Assembly (NCBI GenBank): GCA_030018855.1
Contig: JASEHG010000033.1
Coordinates: forward strand, 1 to 13,654
Length of the DNA: 13,654 nt
Direction: 5' to 3'
From: Candidatus Brocadiaceae bacterium
Lineage (GTDB): Bacteria > Planctomycetota > Brocadiia > Brocadiales > Bathyanammoxibiaceae
Shown here: one piece after another, positions 13,025 to 13,654 of the stretch
Numbering within the stretch: position 1 is the first letter of the stretch
How the letters are laid out: each line of letters begins with the position of its first letter
The notes under the pieces: generated by a model
The model's database searches: none
The model's input: only the letters and a program-made list of their open reading frames with translations
What the model was told of the DNA's origin: nothing
Program-made: the position numbers and the translations under genes

Positions 13025-13219
13025 ATGCCAAAGCTAAAAACTCATAAGGGACTTTCCAAGAGGGTGAAGGTTACTGCTAGTGGTAAGGTCATCCACAGCA
13101 GGGCCTATAAGGGCCATCTCATGTCAGGAAAATCGGCTAAACGCCGCCGCCACTTGCGGAGAAAGACCCTCATCCACGAAACACAGCTCAAATCAATGAA
13201 GCATCTACTGGGCGGATAA
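13025..13219 (+). CDS. rpmI: 50S ribosomal protein L35
   Basis: A complete, very basic 64-residue L35. It has the family start 'MPKLKTHKGLSKRVKVTASGK', the central 'GHLMSGKSAKRRRHLR' and C-terminal 'LLGG'. It is part of the large ribosomal subunit. The ATG follows AAAGGA at a normal spacing. It lies between infC and rplT in the usual order. Expression of the pair is probably coupled to L20 feedback as in other bacteria, but the exact site is not identified here. Confidence 0.97.
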   Translation: MPKLKTHKGLSKRVKVTASGKVIHSRAYKGHLMSGKSAKRRRHLRRKTLIHETQLKSMKHLLGG

Positions 13220-13221
13220 TT

Positions 13222-13299
13222 CAAGTAGTCAGTAGACAGTAGTCAGCATACAGGGGTAGAAGTCTTCCCTCTCTACTGTCTACTGTTTGCTGTCTACTA
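13222..13299. repeat. AGTAGAC-type inverted repeat in the rpmI-rplT spacer
   Basis: AGTAGACAGTAG (13231-13242) and CTACTGTCTACT (13273-13284) are perfect 12-bp arms with a 30-nt loop; a further degenerate right-hand arm continues to 13299. The unit resembles the AGTAGC arms at 4078-4166 and 10446-10537. It fills the 100-bp spacer between two ribosomal protein genes that usually lie close together. Confidence 0.8.
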
Positions 13300-13319
13300 A
13301 TTAAGGAGGAGTGTGAACC

Positions 13320-13654
13320 ATGACCAGGGCAATGAAAGGGGCTGCCAGAAAACAGGCCAGGAAGAAGGTCCTTAAGGCGGCCAAGGGTTTTTGGGGGGGA
13401 AGGAGTAAACTCTACAGAAAGGCCAAGGAGACCCTCCTGAGGGCCGGGGCTTACGCCTACCGCGACCGCAGGACAAGAAAGCGGAATATCAGGAGTCTGT
13501 GGATTGTCCGCATCCATGCTGCGGCCATGCAAAGGGGACTCTCTTATAGCCAGTTCATCGGTGGCCTCGCAAAGGCCGGACTGGATATAAACAGAAAGCT
13601 CCTGGCCGACATGGCCATCAATGACGCTAAAGGTTTTGACCAACTGGTACAGAC
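13320..13654 (+). CDS. rplT: 50S ribosomal protein L20 (3' end outside the window)
   Basis: The first 111 codons of L20 (family length about 117) are present before the window ends in frame. L20 binds 23S rRNA early in 50S assembly. Typical segments are 'RKKVLKAAKGFWGGRSKLYRKAKE', 'AYAYRDRRTRKRNIRSLWI' and 'GLSYSQFIGGLAKAGLDINRKLLADMA'. The ATG has a strong AAGGAGGA ribosome site (13303-13310). In several bacteria L20 also represses its own operon. Nothing suggests truncation other than the window edge. Confidence 0.96.
   Translation, partial: MTRAMKGAARKQARKKVLKAAKGFWGGRSKLYRKAKETLLRAGAYAYRDRRTRKRNIRSLWIVRIHAAAMQRGLSYSQFIGGLAKAGLDINRKLLADMAINDAKGFDQLVQ

Overview
The window is a piece of bacterial chromosome of moderate GC content, rich in AGG/AGA arginine and ATA isoleucine codons. 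Every gene is a recognisable bacterial family, and the spacers are full of short inverted repeats. Nothing in the sequence fixes the taxon. A dedicated KS/KS-beta + B12-radical-SAM lipid or polyketide operon together with repeat-filled spacers would suit an uncultured lineage, for example a Planctomycetota relative of the anammox bacteria. That is a guess from gene content, not a demonstrated assignment.

Minus strand, about 8620 down to 1233: a six-gene block that looks like one operon. It starts at a near-consensus sigma70-type promoter (TTGACA, 17-bp spacer, TAGAAT). The order is acpS (holo-ACP synthase), a cobalamin-binding radical SAM enzyme, a complete ketosynthase (KS-alpha), a ketosynthase-like protein with all three catalytic residues replaced (KS-beta, chain-length-factor-like), a FadH-like FMN/FAD/4Fe-4S 2,4-dienoyl-CoA reductase, and fabG. 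The first four genes are 2 to 12 bp apart. A repeat hairpin separates KS-beta from the reductase, and a second repeat-like spacer precedes fabG. Together they can be read as an acyl-chain assembly line: AcpS arms a carrier protein, the KS-alpha/KS-beta pair elongates, FabG reduces the beta-keto group, the dienoyl reductase removes double bonds, and the radical SAM enzyme performs a difficult C-C or C-H step. No acyl carrier protein and no dehydratase are present in the window.

Minus strand, 1045 down to 126: a small muconolactone-isomerase-like protein, then a hicB-hicA toxin-antitoxin pair with overlapping stop and start codons.

Plus strand, 8839 to 10255: a MATE-family multidrug/Na+ antiporter with its own promoter, divergent from the lipid operon. 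Plus strand, 10323 to the right edge: a translation cluster of tRNA-Val(GAC), thrS, infC (AUU start codon), rpmI and rplT, with rplT cut by the window end. The tRNA carries C instead of the near-universal U at position 33.

At least three families of short self-complementary repeats occupy almost every spacer: AGTAGC-type arms, GTAGCCGCA-bounded double hairpins, and CTAGGG/CAGGGACC-type arms. They often end within a few bases of start codons, stop codons or promoters.
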